A stretch of 45,880 nucleotides of DNA from a virus. The notes under the pieces are model-generated. The model saw nothing but the letters and a program-made list of their open reading frames with translations, was not told the DNA's origin and ran no database searches. Where the stretch lies: IMG/VR virus record IMGVR_UViG_3300025286_000026, positions 1-45,880 of that record; one strand, written 5' to 3'. A program made the translations under genes and the position numbers. Positions 8,176 through 17,109 of this stretch are shown here, piece after piece. Numbering within the stretch: the stretch's first letter is position 1; each line of letters starts with the position of its first letter.

Positions 8176-8196
8176 ATATTAATATGGTATAATGTT

Positions 8197-8406
8197 TCAT
8201 ATTAACCTTTCTAATCCTTTCTCTATCTCTTTAGACAATTCCAATCTTTCAGCATCTAGTTGTTTCTCAAGTGCTTGTTTTGTCTTCTCTATCAAGAACC
8301 CTATCTCTTTATTTGGGTTATTGTTCATCAGTCTTAATTGTTTTTTAAGATATTGTATTCTGGATATCCTGTCTGCCAGTTTATCTTCTTCTACTTTAAG
8401 AATCAT
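8197..8406 (-). CDS. Small coiled-coil protein next to the adhesin
   Basis: A 69-residue, highly charged and almost wholly helical protein with two heptad-rich segments (residues about 5-28 and 38-66). It starts in an ATGA overlap with the stop of the glycine-rich adhesin gene, so it is translated right after it. A fibre-assembly chaperone is a reasonable guess from position, but the sequence does not show it. Confidence 0.65.
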   Translation of the reverse strand: MILKVEEDKLADRISRIQYLKKQLRLMNNNPNKEIGFLIEKTKQALEKQLDAERLELSKEIEKGLERLI

Positions 8407-9977
8407 TTTAACGGTACGTTTAATATTAATCCTGCTGTTCCTGAAGAACCATTGGCTTCACTTGGTCCTGTTGCTCCAGCTCCTGCTCCTCCAGCTTGTC
8501 CTGGACCGCCATCCGGGTTTGGTCCACCATCTCCACCGCTTCCACCGCTTCCACCTGATGAACTGTTTAATCCACCTGCACCACCTGCTGCAGATATGGT
8601 TCCATTATTTGTTAATGTATAATAATATAAACCAATTACGCCGCCGCCACCGCCGCCACCGGTACCAGCTCCGCCGGCTCCACCACCGCCGCCGCCTCCG
8701 CCGCCACCATCTTGGAAACCGTTACAACTTCCGTTACCTCCATTACTAGCATTTCCTCCTGAAGAACCATCTCCTCCTAAGGCTTGTATTGTTCCACATG
8801 CTCCTACTACTATGTTTTGAGCTACTAATATAAGTGTTCCTCCGCCTTTTCCTCCTGCGCCACCTACTGCACCTGTTCCGCCCGCTCCGCCAAATCCACC
8901 AGTTGGCGGACTAATACCTGACTCACCACCGTTTCCTCCGGCACCACCTGCGGCGGCTCCTCCGCCGCCTCCGCCTCCGGCCGCCAAAAGATTTGTTTGA
9001 CAAGATAGATATTCAGTAAGATTATTTAATTTTCTAGTCCTGGTTCCTGTTGGACCTCCTGCTCCGCCTGTGGCAGTACTGGTAACTCCTGCTGATCCTG
9101 GTGTTGGTCCTGGTGGTGATCCACTACCTCCGCCATTTCCTCCAGCTCCAGATCCGCCTCCTGCTGTTCCACATCCACCTGGAGCAGTACCTCCACATCC
9201 TGAACTAGCTGCCGTACCTCCGGCTCCTCCTGATATATTAAAATTGGTTGCAGCACAACCTGCTGTACCGTTAGTACCATTTCCTGCCGGGGATGTTCCA
9301 CCCGCTCCGCCCGCTCCGCCACATGCACCTACAGGGTTCATCTGTAACGTGCCGTTGACAGTGAGGGTATCCCTTACAAATATTACCTGTGGTGATGTAC
9401 TACTATCCAATGTTACACACGCGTTAACAGTTAAATTCTTATAATATTGTGTCTGTGTAAGTGTTGTATTACATGATATTGTTACATCACCATCACAACC
9501 GTTTCCAAACCATCCAAGTGTAAGGTTTTTCAAACCGTGATCTACTCTTAAACCTGTTACACCACAACATAGACATGTCTCTGGTATCTGATTCACCGCT
9601 GTTACAGTGGTAGCATTTGTGGTTGCGGTACCCAATACCATTGAGTCTGCAGGTGTACATCCTGTTGTATTTGATGAAAATATCCATCCCTGTGGCTCAC
9701 ATGACGGATCTCTGCATATGGTTGCATATATATAATTTGTATTGCATGCAGTAAGACATGTAATTGCACATGATACAGAGTTATTTAAGTGAAGTCCTCC
9801 TATTCTTGCATTACCTGATGACACATCAACTGCCAATATGTTAGGACACTGTGCCGTGATTGTCAGTCCACATATTATATAATCACATAAGAAATCGTTA
9901 AAATATTTCTCAAAATCAGATGCCTCTACAGTCTTTGCCGATGAATTATCTGATCTAGGAATAAGTATTCGTGTCAT
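8403..9977 (-). CDS. Glycine-rich tail adhesin, cysteine-rich N-terminal part
   Basis: A 524-residue protein in two parts. Residues 1-215 form a beta-rich attachment region with many scattered cysteines (for example TCLCC). Residues about 215-515 are a low-complexity glycine sheet of GGAGG, GGGGGG and GGSGG blocks separated by short hydrophobic strands (LILVAQNIVVG, VIGLYYYTL). This composition resembles the polyglycine-sandwich adhesins of T-even-type phages, where surface loops decide the receptor. The glycine part is GC-rich (GGC/GGA runs), unlike the AT-rich surroundings. About 22 cysteines are present (4%). It starts directly after the stop of the previous gene. Likely the receptor-binding tip. 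Confidence 0.7.
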   Translation of the reverse strand: MTRILIPRSDNSSAKTVEASDFEKYFNDFLCDYIICGLTITAQCPNILAVDVSSGNARIGGLHLNNSVSCAITCLTACNTNYIYATICRDPSCEPQGWIFSSNTTGCTPADSMVLGTATTNATTVTAVNQIPETCLCCGVTGLRVDHGLKNLTLGWFGNGCDGDVTISCNTTLTQTQYYKNLTVNACVTLDSSTSPQVIFVRDTLTVNGTLQMNPVGACGGAGGAGGTSPAGNGTNGTAGCAATNFNISGGAGGTAASSGCGGTAPGGCGTAGGGSGAGGNGGGSGSPPGPTPGSAGVTSTATGGAGGPTGTRTRKLNNLTEYLSCQTNLLAAGGGGGGGAAAGGAGGNGGESGISPPTGGFGGAGGTGAVGGAGGKGGGTLILVAQNIVVGACGTIQALGGDGSSGGNASNGGNGSCNGFQDGGGGGGGGGGAGGAGTGGGGGGGVIGLYYYTLTNNGTISAAGGAGGLNSSSGGSGGSGGDGGPNPDGGPGQAGGAGAGATGPSEANGSSGTAGLILNVPLK

Positions 9978-10478
9978 CTATAACGTCAACTGCCATTCAA
10001 CGATGGCTCTCTTTGATACGTCTTTGACCAGAGGAGTGCCATCTATTTGTCTAGCCCAAAGACTGGAACCTTCTGCAGGACTGTTCCCAGGAGTGCCCTG
10101 GTCATCACATAATCCTATCTCGTTCCATGTAAAATTAGCTTCTGAAAATCCAAAATCTGCAGTAATGAAAAGTGTTGGTCTTACATATGTCTTGTCTGCT
10201 GTTGATATGTCCTTCCAAAACTTGTTTGATGCTGCTACCATATCCGTGTCTGTCAGTGCTGCTGCTTGAGTAGAGTCCCCCACTCCAATTCCTCCTGCCT
10301 CACCGAAACATGACAGACCTGTACCGCCAAGTCTTTTTAATATACTGTCCTTGCCTGTGTTAACTATAAGATTGTCAAACGTGTCATCCTTTATGACTAC
10401 TTCAGTGCCATCAGGGAGTTTCTGCCAGGCCTTTATATGTACTCTACCCTTTAAAGCCTTTAATCTCTCTGCTGCCAT
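9978..10478 (-). CDS. Tail-associated protein
   Basis: A 166-residue protein with the order NLIVNTGKDSILKRLGG, GIGVGDST, FGFSEANFTWNEIGL, LWAR and a C-terminal VEWQLTL, a layout seen in tail-tip or fibre-accessory proteins of tailed phages. It heads a unit with the adhesin behind it. Its TATA element at 10500-10509 fixes the ATG. The exact job is not known; it could link the adhesin to the tail. Confidence 0.6.
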   Translation of the reverse strand: MAAERLKALKGRVHIKAWQKLPDGTEVVIKDDTFDNLIVNTGKDSILKRLGGTGLSCFGEAGGIGVGDSTQAAALTDTDMVAASNKFWKDISTADKTYVRPTLFITADFGFSEANFTWNEIGLCDDQGTPGNSPAEGSSLWARQIDGTPLVKDVSKRAIVEWQLTL

Positions 10479-10499
10479 ATATATATCTTAACTAAAGAA

Positions 10500-10509
10500 A
10501 TATATAAGG
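10500..10509 (-). promoter_or_regulatory. TATA element of the adhesin operon
   Basis: Minus-strand CCTTATATAT centred about 26 bases before the ATG at 10478. Confidence 0.7.
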
Positions 10510-10542
10510 TTTTATCAGAATCGTATAACTATATTAGGTTAA

Positions 10543-11340
10543 CTAAAACCTTTGGTATCCCACTAAATATATGACTAGACCTGTGACACCAGTTCCAACT
10601 GCGTCCAAATCAAACGTGATTACACCGTTTATGTCCATTGTATTGTCTGCTATTACTGGTGGTGTAACTGCCGTTCTGGACGTCTTTTCTCCCACATCTA
10701 TTGTTATTGCTGTTGATAGTATGTCCAGTGCATTCTGTTGAATTTGTATGCTAGGGAGCCCGCATGAAGAAGTGGTTGCCACTGTGGCATATACCTCATC
10801 TAAGGTGAAACAGTATGGCATTTGGAATTCCTTCTGTCCGTTGCCTGTACATATGGTGGTTGTCTCATTCCCAAAGTCTATCTTAATGAACTGTCTTACT
10901 GCCTGTGATTCATATTGTGAACATACGTCATTATATATTAGTGTGTCCCCCCCTGATGCACATGAATCCAGTATTATGTTACTACATTGAAGATCTAGTG
11001 TCTTATTGTTAAATGTTGCAGTATTATTGTTAAATACAAAATCATCTGCTCCGCCAATATCTGGAATAGTCGCTATTGAATTAGACCCCAGTGCAGTTGT
11101 TTTTATACGTATATTAAAACATGTACCATTGGGTTGTTGAATATATAATGATGAATTACCACAAGCGTCTGACTGGAACTCAAACACATTACATTCCTGT
11201 ATGCATACAGTACTTGAACAATAACATGCTATGTTTACATTCTGATTATTAAATAATCTTGATATTCTCCTTACATCTGGAGCTCCAAATTTGGTACACG
11301 TACCTACACAAGCATCAGTTTTTTCGGGCCAATTTGCCAT
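10543..11340 (-). CDS. Cysteine-rich tail fibre protein
   Basis: A 265-residue protein with 14 cysteines (about 5%), many in the first 65 residues (DACVGTC, IACYCSS, CIQEC). The middle holds the fibre repeat pattern SNSIATIPDIGG...TFNNKTL, common in phage tail fibres. The C-terminal 90 residues look like a beta-sandwich ending VIYLVGYQRF. Cysteines are spread through all parts rather than arranged as one zinc site, which suggests disulfides or several metal sites. Own promoter at 11361-11369. Confidence 0.6.
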   Translation of the reverse strand: MANWPEKTDACVGTCTKFGAPDVRRISRLFNNQNVNIACYCSSTVCIQECNVFEFQSDACGNSSLYIQQPNGTCFNIRIKTTALGSNSIATIPDIGGADDFVFNNNTATFNNKTLDLQCSNIILDSCASGGDTLIYNDVCSQYESQAVRQFIKIDFGNETTTICTGNGQKEFQMPYCFTLDEVYATVATTSSCGLPSIQIQQNALDILSTAITIDVGEKTSRTAVTPPVIADNTMDINGVITFDLDAVGTGVTGLVIYLVGYQRF

Positions 11341-11360
11341 ATTTATATATCTCTTATGGA

Positions 11361-11369
11361 CTTAAAAAG
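11361..11369 (-). promoter_or_regulatory. Weak TATA element for the cysteine-rich fibre gene
   Basis: Minus-strand CTTTTTAAG at the standard distance (about 25 bases) from the ATG at 11340. It departs from the TATATA consensus, so a weaker promoter is expected. Confidence 0.5.
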
Positions 11370-11370
11370 A

Positions 11371-14097
11371 TTACGTGGCTCTGGTGTATCCAGAACTTGT
11401 GAATCCTGAACATGTAAATCCTCCAACAGGTGAACATGTACCATATATGCCTCCATCACCATACGAGTTTACGTTATATATTGCTGGTGCTACTACTGTT
11501 ATTGTTATTGAATCTAATAGACACATTGTCTCTACATATACTGTTCCACATAGGGCTCCCTCGATTATATTGAACGAGTCTGAAATACACATGATTTCCT
11601 CCAACTGCTCGGAACACCTGATATCCTTGATCTCCGTGAGTGCAGACTCCAGGTCGTGCAGTTTCTCGATGATTTGTTTCTCATATTCAAGGTCATCGAA
11701 CTTGAACTCACCTAACAATATATTTGTAGTCATATCAGGATATCTCCATGTCAGTGATTTTATAACAAATGAACCATCTATGCTTTTAATATCATTTATT
11801 ACCCTTACAACATCTCCCTCGTTGATTGAGTTTTTCATTACACCCAACTCAAGTTTTAATGATGATCTGATCTCCTTGAATCTGTTCAAATAACCGTTGA
11901 TAAATCTAATACCGTCGTTTCTTGTCTTGATCCAAGGCATTACAAGTCTCTTGCTGTGTCTGCCGTACAGATCTATGCTTGACTGTTTCTCACCCCTGAT
12001 AAGCAATGGTATCTCATACTGATAATCTATCTGTATTGCCTGACCGCATGTTGGAGCAACATCAAATATTATAGTCTTGTTTATGACACATGTTTCGTAA
12101 TCTTCCTCTGCCGTCTGTGCTGTACCACCCACTGTAACACTGCTGGATATGGCACCATGTTGTAATGTGACTTGTGTGCTTGACCCGTCACCTGTAAAAC
12201 ATTCAACAGTACTGTATTTTTTAGATTCTCCTATAACCACTAAATCATTAACTATCTCTGTATCGTCGTTAACACATTCAAAATTCCTTGAATTTACACC
12301 GTGAGTGAATACAAAACATGTTGCAGCAAATGCATTGTCATGTAGGTGGAACTGATTCAATGCGTCGGTAAAGAACGTTCTTCCTATCAACTGTGTAATG
12401 TCTCTTATAATATCTATGAGTTTTCCGTCAGCGTTGAATCTTGACAATGTAATACCACTACATGTGCCGTGCATATGTGGTATAAGACATGTATTATTTC
12501 TAATTAAATCATCTATTATAAATTCAGGGCTTCTGCAGTTATATTGTTGTGCCTTTACCTCTGTCTCACCTAGACTCTTTCCGAATGACTGTGCTATTAC
12601 TTGTTTTTTATTTATTTCTTTTTCTATCTTGGTAGCGAATCCCCCGAACTTCATCAACGAAGTTGCAACAACTTCAGAGTATATCCTTGTTGCCTGTATT
12701 GCTCCTATGTCTTTACTGTACATTCTTAACACATTTATGTCACCTGCAAAATATGCGGTTTTGTTGTGGTTTGTGCCTATGAAAAGTGCAGGGCTGGCCA
12801 ACGTCAAGTTTGACGCAACAGTTGCAGTGTTCTTTTCCACATTATCTACCTCCAGATGAACCACATTGCTTGAGTCCCTGTATACCCTGATGAAGTGCCA
12901 TGCATCATCGTTGTATGATGTGCCACATGTCTTTATATTGTTACCATCTATCTCTGCAACCACGTCCCCTGTGGCCAACCTGTTAACTGACAAGGCAAAA
13001 CCGTTACCTGATAAATTACGTCTAGCGTATACATATCCCAATGAACAGGTGCTCCATTTTGCCCATACCTGTATGTCAAACTGTGCTGCGAAATCAAAAT
13101 CTGTTGTATATGGTATCTCCTGATATGAATCAGTACCGTTAAATGTCATTGAGTTTCCAAACTTGCCAGTCCCTTCTGTTATCACACCTCTTAGATATAT
13201 TGCTCTTATTTCCTCCGCTGGTAATTCTTTAGATACCCATATGTTGCCGTCATCCATTGACCCTGCATATTTTGATGAGCCGTCAGCATATGCTCCATAT
13301 GTCACCAATGAACAATTTAACGTGCATGATGTAAGGTTGTCTGTTATTATTCCCTTTGTATCTGCAACACCGTTTATGTATATGTCAACTGCGTTTCCTC
13401 CACATCCAGGTATTCCATTATATACAACTGTGACATGATTCCATACACATGTATTGACTGGAAAATCTCCCCTTATATGAAGTTCATTTGTAGTGGCAGT
13501 ATTTGTTATCCTAAACTCAACCTGTCCGCATGCATTTAATCCCATCTCCCATCCCTTGTCTGTGGTTGCCGTGGCCTTTTTGGATATCAACGGGACACTT
13601 ACATCGCTTGTCTTGATCCATGCCGACATTGACATGTTTGTGGTCTGATCAACATCATATATACATTCACATGTTATTGATATATAGTCGCATGTACCGT
13701 CAAATACCATTCCCTTCGCACTTACTTTTCCTGGGGCAACACATCCTATTGCACCGTTGTCAATTGCTATTGACTCCCTTATACCCTTGTTTGATGCCGT
13801 ACAAGTTGATGTACAATATACAAGATTTACACATATTCGTGGATATGATATTGCGCCATATGCATTGTTACAAAGTCCCGACTCGTCCCTTACATTTCCC
13901 TGGAACATATACGCTCCAACCATACAGTCAAGACTTACGGCATCCTGTATTATTTTTACTTTGTCGTTTATATCTATGGCAGCACATGCAGGCAATATGA
14001 CCTTTGACTGGTCTATTGCTCTCTCTCCTTCCCTTGTTACATGTGTCTCAAGAACTTTTACAGGGGAGTTACAAACTAATACCTTTACTCTTACCAC
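11371..14097 (-). CDS. Tail hub/tip protein with two LamG-like domains
   Basis: A 908-residue protein. Two concanavalin-A/LamG-like beta-sandwiches are visible: residues about 120-300 (NMSMSAWIKTSD, then VWNHVTVVYNG and VDIYINGV) and about 315-480 (FDIQVWAKW, then WHFIRVYRDS and LHLEV-like strands). The second half (about 510-830) resembles siphovirus tail-hub proteins, with RGEKQSSIDLYGRHSK and INEGDVVRVIND, followed by a short coiled coil and a glycine-rich end. LamG folds bind sugars, so it may contact the host surface. It contains about 32 cysteines (3.5%). It starts with GTG behind a GGTGAGG Shine-Dalgarno in an overlap with the upstream gene. Confidence 0.7.
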   Translation of the reverse strand: MVRVKVLVCNSPVKVLETHVTREGERAIDQSKVILPACAAIDINDKVKIIQDAVSLDCMVGAYMFQGNVRDESGLCNNAYGAISYPRICVNLVYCTSTCTASNKGIRESIAIDNGAIGCVAPGKVSAKGMVFDGTCDYISITCECIYDVDQTTNMSMSAWIKTSDVSVPLISKKATATTDKGWEMGLNACGQVEFRITNTATTNELHIRGDFPVNTCVWNHVTVVYNGIPGCGGNAVDIYINGVADTKGIITDNLTSCTLNCSLVTYGAYADGSSKYAGSMDDGNIWVSKELPAEEIRAIYLRGVITEGTGKFGNSMTFNGTDSYQEIPYTTDFDFAAQFDIQVWAKWSTCSLGYVYARRNLSGNGFALSVNRLATGDVVAEIDGNNIKTCGTSYNDDAWHFIRVYRDSSNVVHLEVDNVEKNTATVASNLTLASPALFIGTNHNKTAYFAGDINVLRMYSKDIGAIQATRIYSEVVATSLMKFGGFATKIEKEINKKQVIAQSFGKSLGETEVKAQQYNCRSPEFIIDDLIRNNTCLIPHMHGTCSGITLSRFNADGKLIDIIRDITQLIGRTFFTDALNQFHLHDNAFAATCFVFTHGVNSRNFECVNDDTEIVNDLVVIGESKKYSTVECFTGDGSSTQVTLQHGAISSSVTVGGTAQTAEEDYETCVINKTIIFDVAPTCGQAIQIDYQYEIPLLIRGEKQSSIDLYGRHSKRLVMPWIKTRNDGIRFINGYLNRFKEIRSSLKLELGVMKNSINEGDVVRVINDIKSIDGSFVIKSLTWRYPDMTTNILLGEFKFDDLEYEKQIIEKLHDLESALTEIKDIRCSEQLEEIMCISDSFNIIEGALCGTVYVETMCLLDSITITVVAPAIYNVNSYGDGGIYGTCSPVGGFTCSGFTSSGYTRAT

Positions 14098-14555
14098 TAT
14101 GCCTCACCTGCGACGACATCTCCTACTATGAATTCAATCCGTCCGTTATATAAGTTGGGTGCGGATGCATTTTTGGCAAATGTCATTTTTCTTATGGTAC
14201 CATTTTTGGTTATACCGTCAACTGATATGGAATATGCATCCTGTATGCTCTGTGGCTGAAAACAATTTATAAGGTATTTTATTTGTTCTGATGGTGTCTT
14301 TGTGGAAGGAGTTGCCTCTGATGATATGTTACATGTTTCTTCAGTGATTGTCCATCCAAGATTTATTCCCAATGTGTTGCCTTCTGCCTTTACAAGTATT
14401 GCATTGTCTGCATTACATTCTGGTAATGGAAAATCCCCTACAGGTGTTGCCAATTCAAAATCCAATGTCTCGAAATTTCTTATTGTTAATGTTGTACATG
14501 CTGGTACGGGATCACCACAGTCACCACTAAGTTTTGTAAACACTACATCTGACAT
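14097..14555 (-). CDS. Putative distal tail protein
   Basis: A 152-residue beta-rich protein placed exactly between the tape measure and the hub, where siphoviruses encode the distal tail protein that caps the tube. A segment TKTPSEQIKYLINCFQP and later strand-rich region (ISVDGITKNGTIRKMTF) fit but are not diagnostic. It overlaps both neighbours by single codons, so the three are translated together. Five cysteines lie in the first 110 residues. Confidence 0.5.
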   Translation of the reverse strand: MSDVVFTKLSGDCGDPVPACTTLTIRNFETLDFELATPVGDFPLPECNADNAILVKAEGNTLGINLGWTITEETCNISSEATPSTKTPSEQIKYLINCFQPQSIQDAYSISVDGITKNGTIRKMTFAKNASAPNLYNGRIEFIVGDVVAGEA

Positions 14556-16564
14556 TATACTATACCTGCCCTTGATGTTGATTCTTTAAGCATTTTTAAT
14601 ATTGCAGGTTTAAGCTGTCTCTCTATGTCTCCTACATTGCTTGCGTTAATTGTAATGTTAAAAGTGTTCCCTCCGCCTGGACTTGTTCCTACACCTGGAG
14701 TAACTGTTTCAGGACCTTTCTCTCCCATAAGATATCCTCTACCAGAGTTTTGTCCTACACCGAATATTGGCTCGTTAATTATTCCTCCCTTTGCCATTTT
14801 CATTATTGATAATATACTCTTTCCCCTGTACTGTTCACCCTTTGCACGCATCATGTTAAGGTGACTGTAAGATCTAGGATCCAGTCCCTGTGTCACTGAT
14901 GTTCCATCACCAAATGTAATTCTATATCTACTACTTGCTGATGCTCCACCACCTGTTACAAGTCCACCACCAAATCTACTCATTGCCTGGCTAGCTATCT
15001 TTGCTGATCTTGTCCTACTACCATCAGCTTTTCTATATCTTGATATTGTTCTGAGATTAGATCTAATCCAACTACTTGCACCTTCGAATGTTTTTGATAT
15101 ATCATGTATATGTGATTCTGCATTTTTTGCATATATAGGTGTTGATGATAGAGTGTTTTCTGATTGTCCAAATGCCTTGTCAATTTTTCCAATATTCATA
15201 AATGAATTCCATGCATTGGTGGCAGCACCTGCGGCACCTTCTGATATCTGTACCCACCAATCATTTGCTACTTCTGCAGCTTCATTTACCTTTTCCATTG
15301 TATCACCTAATATGTCTGACCCAACATCGGGTTGAGTTGGTCCTATGAATTCAGGGTCTGTTTCTGCTACGGCTTCTGGTATTACTGATCCTCCAAATAA
15401 TCCTCCTATGATAGGTAAACCCTTTAACATGTCCCATACCCCAGAAAATCCATCTGAAATGCCTTTCCACATACCTTCAAAGAAACCGATAAATCCTTTC
15501 CATGCATCATCAAATGATTTTTGGAAATCCCTGATAGCTTTACCTGAAAATACATCTGCTATGAACTGTGGAATTGTATTCTCCCAGAAATTATTCCATG
15601 CTTCTACAAATGGTTTCACTGCTTCAGATATTTGAGCCCATGCTACATTTATATCGGTTACCAGTTTTTGTATATCTGCAACAGGTATATTAAACATCTT
15701 ACCTAATGTTTTTAAAGCTGATATTATTAAGTCTTTAAGGCCATTCCAAGGATCACTCATGAATTCTGCTAATGATTCTCCCCATGCTTGCCATGTTGGC
15801 AAATGTTCGGCCCACATCTTATACCATCCTACTGACCACTTTACAAAGTTAATCATCATGGGTCTGAAAATCATACCAAGCATGTCTCCTATAGGTCTAA
15901 GTGTAAACATAATACCTAAATTCATAAGTTTTAACATCACCTTCATCATTGGTGATGAGTCAATAATCATTTTTCCAAGTCCTGCCATTCCTGCTGCACC
16001 TGCTGCAACACCTGCTATTTTTACTGCTCTTGGAATTCTATTTTCTTTTTGTAACTTTCCCAATTTATTTTTTTCAGTTGCTGCAGTTTTACCACCAAGT
16101 CTTCCAGGTGCTAAGTACATGTTTTGCTCTTCTTCACTCTTTGGTTGTTTCCAGAATCCTTTCTGTGATGCTAATTGACCTATTATGGCTCCTCCTGCAC
16201 CACCCATTCTTCCTCCAAATAACTGACCTATCTGTTGAAATGATTGTGCAGTTTTCTGACCTGATGCCCTTACCATTGCATTTTTATATGCTTCCGCCTT
16301 TATTGCCATCTGTCTTTGATAATCCATATTTCTTAAATGTATACGGTTCTGATGTAATTCTTTTTGTCTCTGTGTTAATCCTTCCTTCTGGAGCTTTTCT
16401 GATGTTTTATTAAACTTTTCTGCCTGTCTTTCAAGATTTGCTGATCTTGAACCGCCTCCAGAACCTCCACTCATTCCTGTTAGGCCTGATTTCTTTAATG
16501 CCTGTGCTATCTTCTTTTCTAATAATGCAGCATCAATATCCAGTTTAAGTTTATAATCAGCCAT
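14555..16564 (-). CDS. Tape measure protein
   Basis: A 669-residue protein. A helical N-terminus with coiled coil (residues 1-110) is followed by a hydrophobic stretch with several membrane-like segments (about 178-260), tryptophan-rich helices (270-400), and a typical tape-measure C-terminus: GGIINEPIFGVG, MGEKGPETVTPG and a final NTFNITINASN strand. It sets tail length and may help DNA cross the membrane. At about 1.5 angstrom per residue the tail would be near 100 nm. It contains no cysteine at all, in sharp contrast to the exposed tail proteins. A TATA-like element lies at 16586-16594. Confidence 0.92.
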   Translation of the reverse strand: MADYKLKLDIDAALLEKKIAQALKKSGLTGMSGGSGGGSRSANLERQAEKFNKTSEKLQKEGLTQRQKELHQNRIHLRNMDYQRQMAIKAEAYKNAMVRASGQKTAQSFQQIGQLFGGRMGGAGGAIIGQLASQKGFWKQPKSEEEQNMYLAPGRLGGKTAATEKNKLGKLQKENRIPRAVKIAGVAAGAAGMAGLGKMIIDSSPMMKVMLKLMNLGIMFTLRPIGDMLGMIFRPMMINFVKWSVGWYKMWAEHLPTWQAWGESLAEFMSDPWNGLKDLIISALKTLGKMFNIPVADIQKLVTDINVAWAQISEAVKPFVEAWNNFWENTIPQFIADVFSGKAIRDFQKSFDDAWKGFIGFFEGMWKGISDGFSGVWDMLKGLPIIGGLFGGSVIPEAVAETDPEFIGPTQPDVGSDILGDTMEKVNEAAEVANDWWVQISEGAAGAATNAWNSFMNIGKIDKAFGQSENTLSSTPIYAKNAESHIHDISKTFEGASSWIRSNLRTISRYRKADGSRTRSAKIASQAMSRFGGGLVTGGGASASSRYRITFGDGTSVTQGLDPRSYSHLNMMRAKGEQYRGKSILSIMKMAKGGIINEPIFGVGQNSGRGYLMGEKGPETVTPGVGTSPGGGNTFNITINASNVGDIERQLKPAILKMLKESTSRAGIV

Positions 16565-16585
16565 ATATTTATAAATGCATAATCT

Positions 16586-16594
16586 GATTTAAAG
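16586..16594 (-). promoter_or_regulatory. TATA-like element for the tape measure gene
   Basis: Minus-strand CTTTAAATC centred 26 bases before the ATG at 16564. It begins directly after the stop codon of the frameshifted tail chaperone (16596-16598). Confidence 0.55.
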
Positions 16595-16595
16595 A

Positions 16596-17074
16596 TTACT
16601 TGAACTGTATAGCGTCCTTCATATTTTCGTCAACGTATGCTATCAGTTTTCTGAGGAATGGGACTGTGTGTTTGTCTGTTTCTTGTTTGGTCCATCCGAA
16701 CTTAACTGCGCAGAAGGCGTAGATTCCGATTGTGGCTCGTTCTCCACCTCTGAGCCCATGAAGCTCGTCATCCAGTCCCCTAAAAAATTGACCAATGGGT
16801 AGTCCTCCATGATTTTGTCAAGTATATCATTGATTACCTTGTTTGACACTGAATTAATTGATGCCTCTACCTTGAATGGGAACGGGGCTTTTCTTAATGT
16901 CTTTAATAATATCTGTTTACGAAATATACCTATCTTTACTTTAGGTTTTTGAATATCTGACAAGTCTAATGATGAATTAATAATACCTTCTGTCTCCCCA
17001 AATGAGAGTTCTGTCTCGTATTCTACTTCTTCTTTATTTCCTTTATAGTCTATTTTAAATGACTTTATTACCAT
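16596..17074 (-). CDS. Tail assembly chaperone, long product by -1 frameshift
   Basis: At 16781-16787 the minus strand reads T TTT TTA in the zero frame (codons 97-98, Phe-Leu), a classical X XXY YYZ slippery heptamer. Slipping back one base continues without a stop for 61 codons to a TAA at 16596-16598, giving a 159-residue protein. The new part includes IGIYAFCAVKFGW, then FLRKLIAYVDENM, a helical, protein-like sequence, unlike the polar zero-frame tail it replaces. This copies the gpG/gpGT arrangement of siphoviruses. Downstream GAGC...GCTC can form only a weak stem, so the stimulator is unclear. Confidence 0.8.
16643..17074 (-). CDS. Tail assembly chaperone, short (zero-frame) product
   Basis: A 143-residue protein directly before the tape measure, in the position of the lambda gpG family. 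Residues 1-98 are folded-looking; residues 105-143 are polar and rich in S, N, Q and E and look disordered, as expected where a zero-frame end is tolerated beside a functional -1 frame. It should bind the tape measure and guide tube assembly. The TATA element at 17094-17105 sets the start. Confidence 0.8.
   Translation of the reverse strand: MVIKSFKIDYKGNKEEVEYETELSFGETEGIINSSLDLSDIQKPKVKIGIFRKQILLKTLRKAPFPFKVEASINSVSNKVINDILDKIMEDYPLVNFLGDWMTSFMGSEVENEPQSESTPSAQLSSDGPNKKQTNTQSHSSEN
16781..16787 (-). other. Programmed -1 ribosomal frameshift site
   Basis: Minus-strand TTTTTTA, in phase with the chaperone frame as T TTT TTA. It lies 46 codons before the zero-frame stop and opens the 61-codon extension. 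Confidence 0.8.
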
Positions 17075-17093
17075 ATAAATTATTATGTAAAGA

Positions 17094-17105
17094 GATATAT
17101 AAAGG
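17094..17105 (-). promoter_or_regulatory. TATA element for the tail chaperone gene
   Basis: Minus-strand CCTTTATATATC, about 25 bases before the ATG at 17074. Confidence 0.7.
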
Positions 17106-17109
17106 TTGT

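Noticed and set aside
9070-9444. Proline-rich + strand frame opposite the adhesin
   Set aside because: It is the reverse complement of the glycine codons (GGN to NCC), has no promoter and no independent features.
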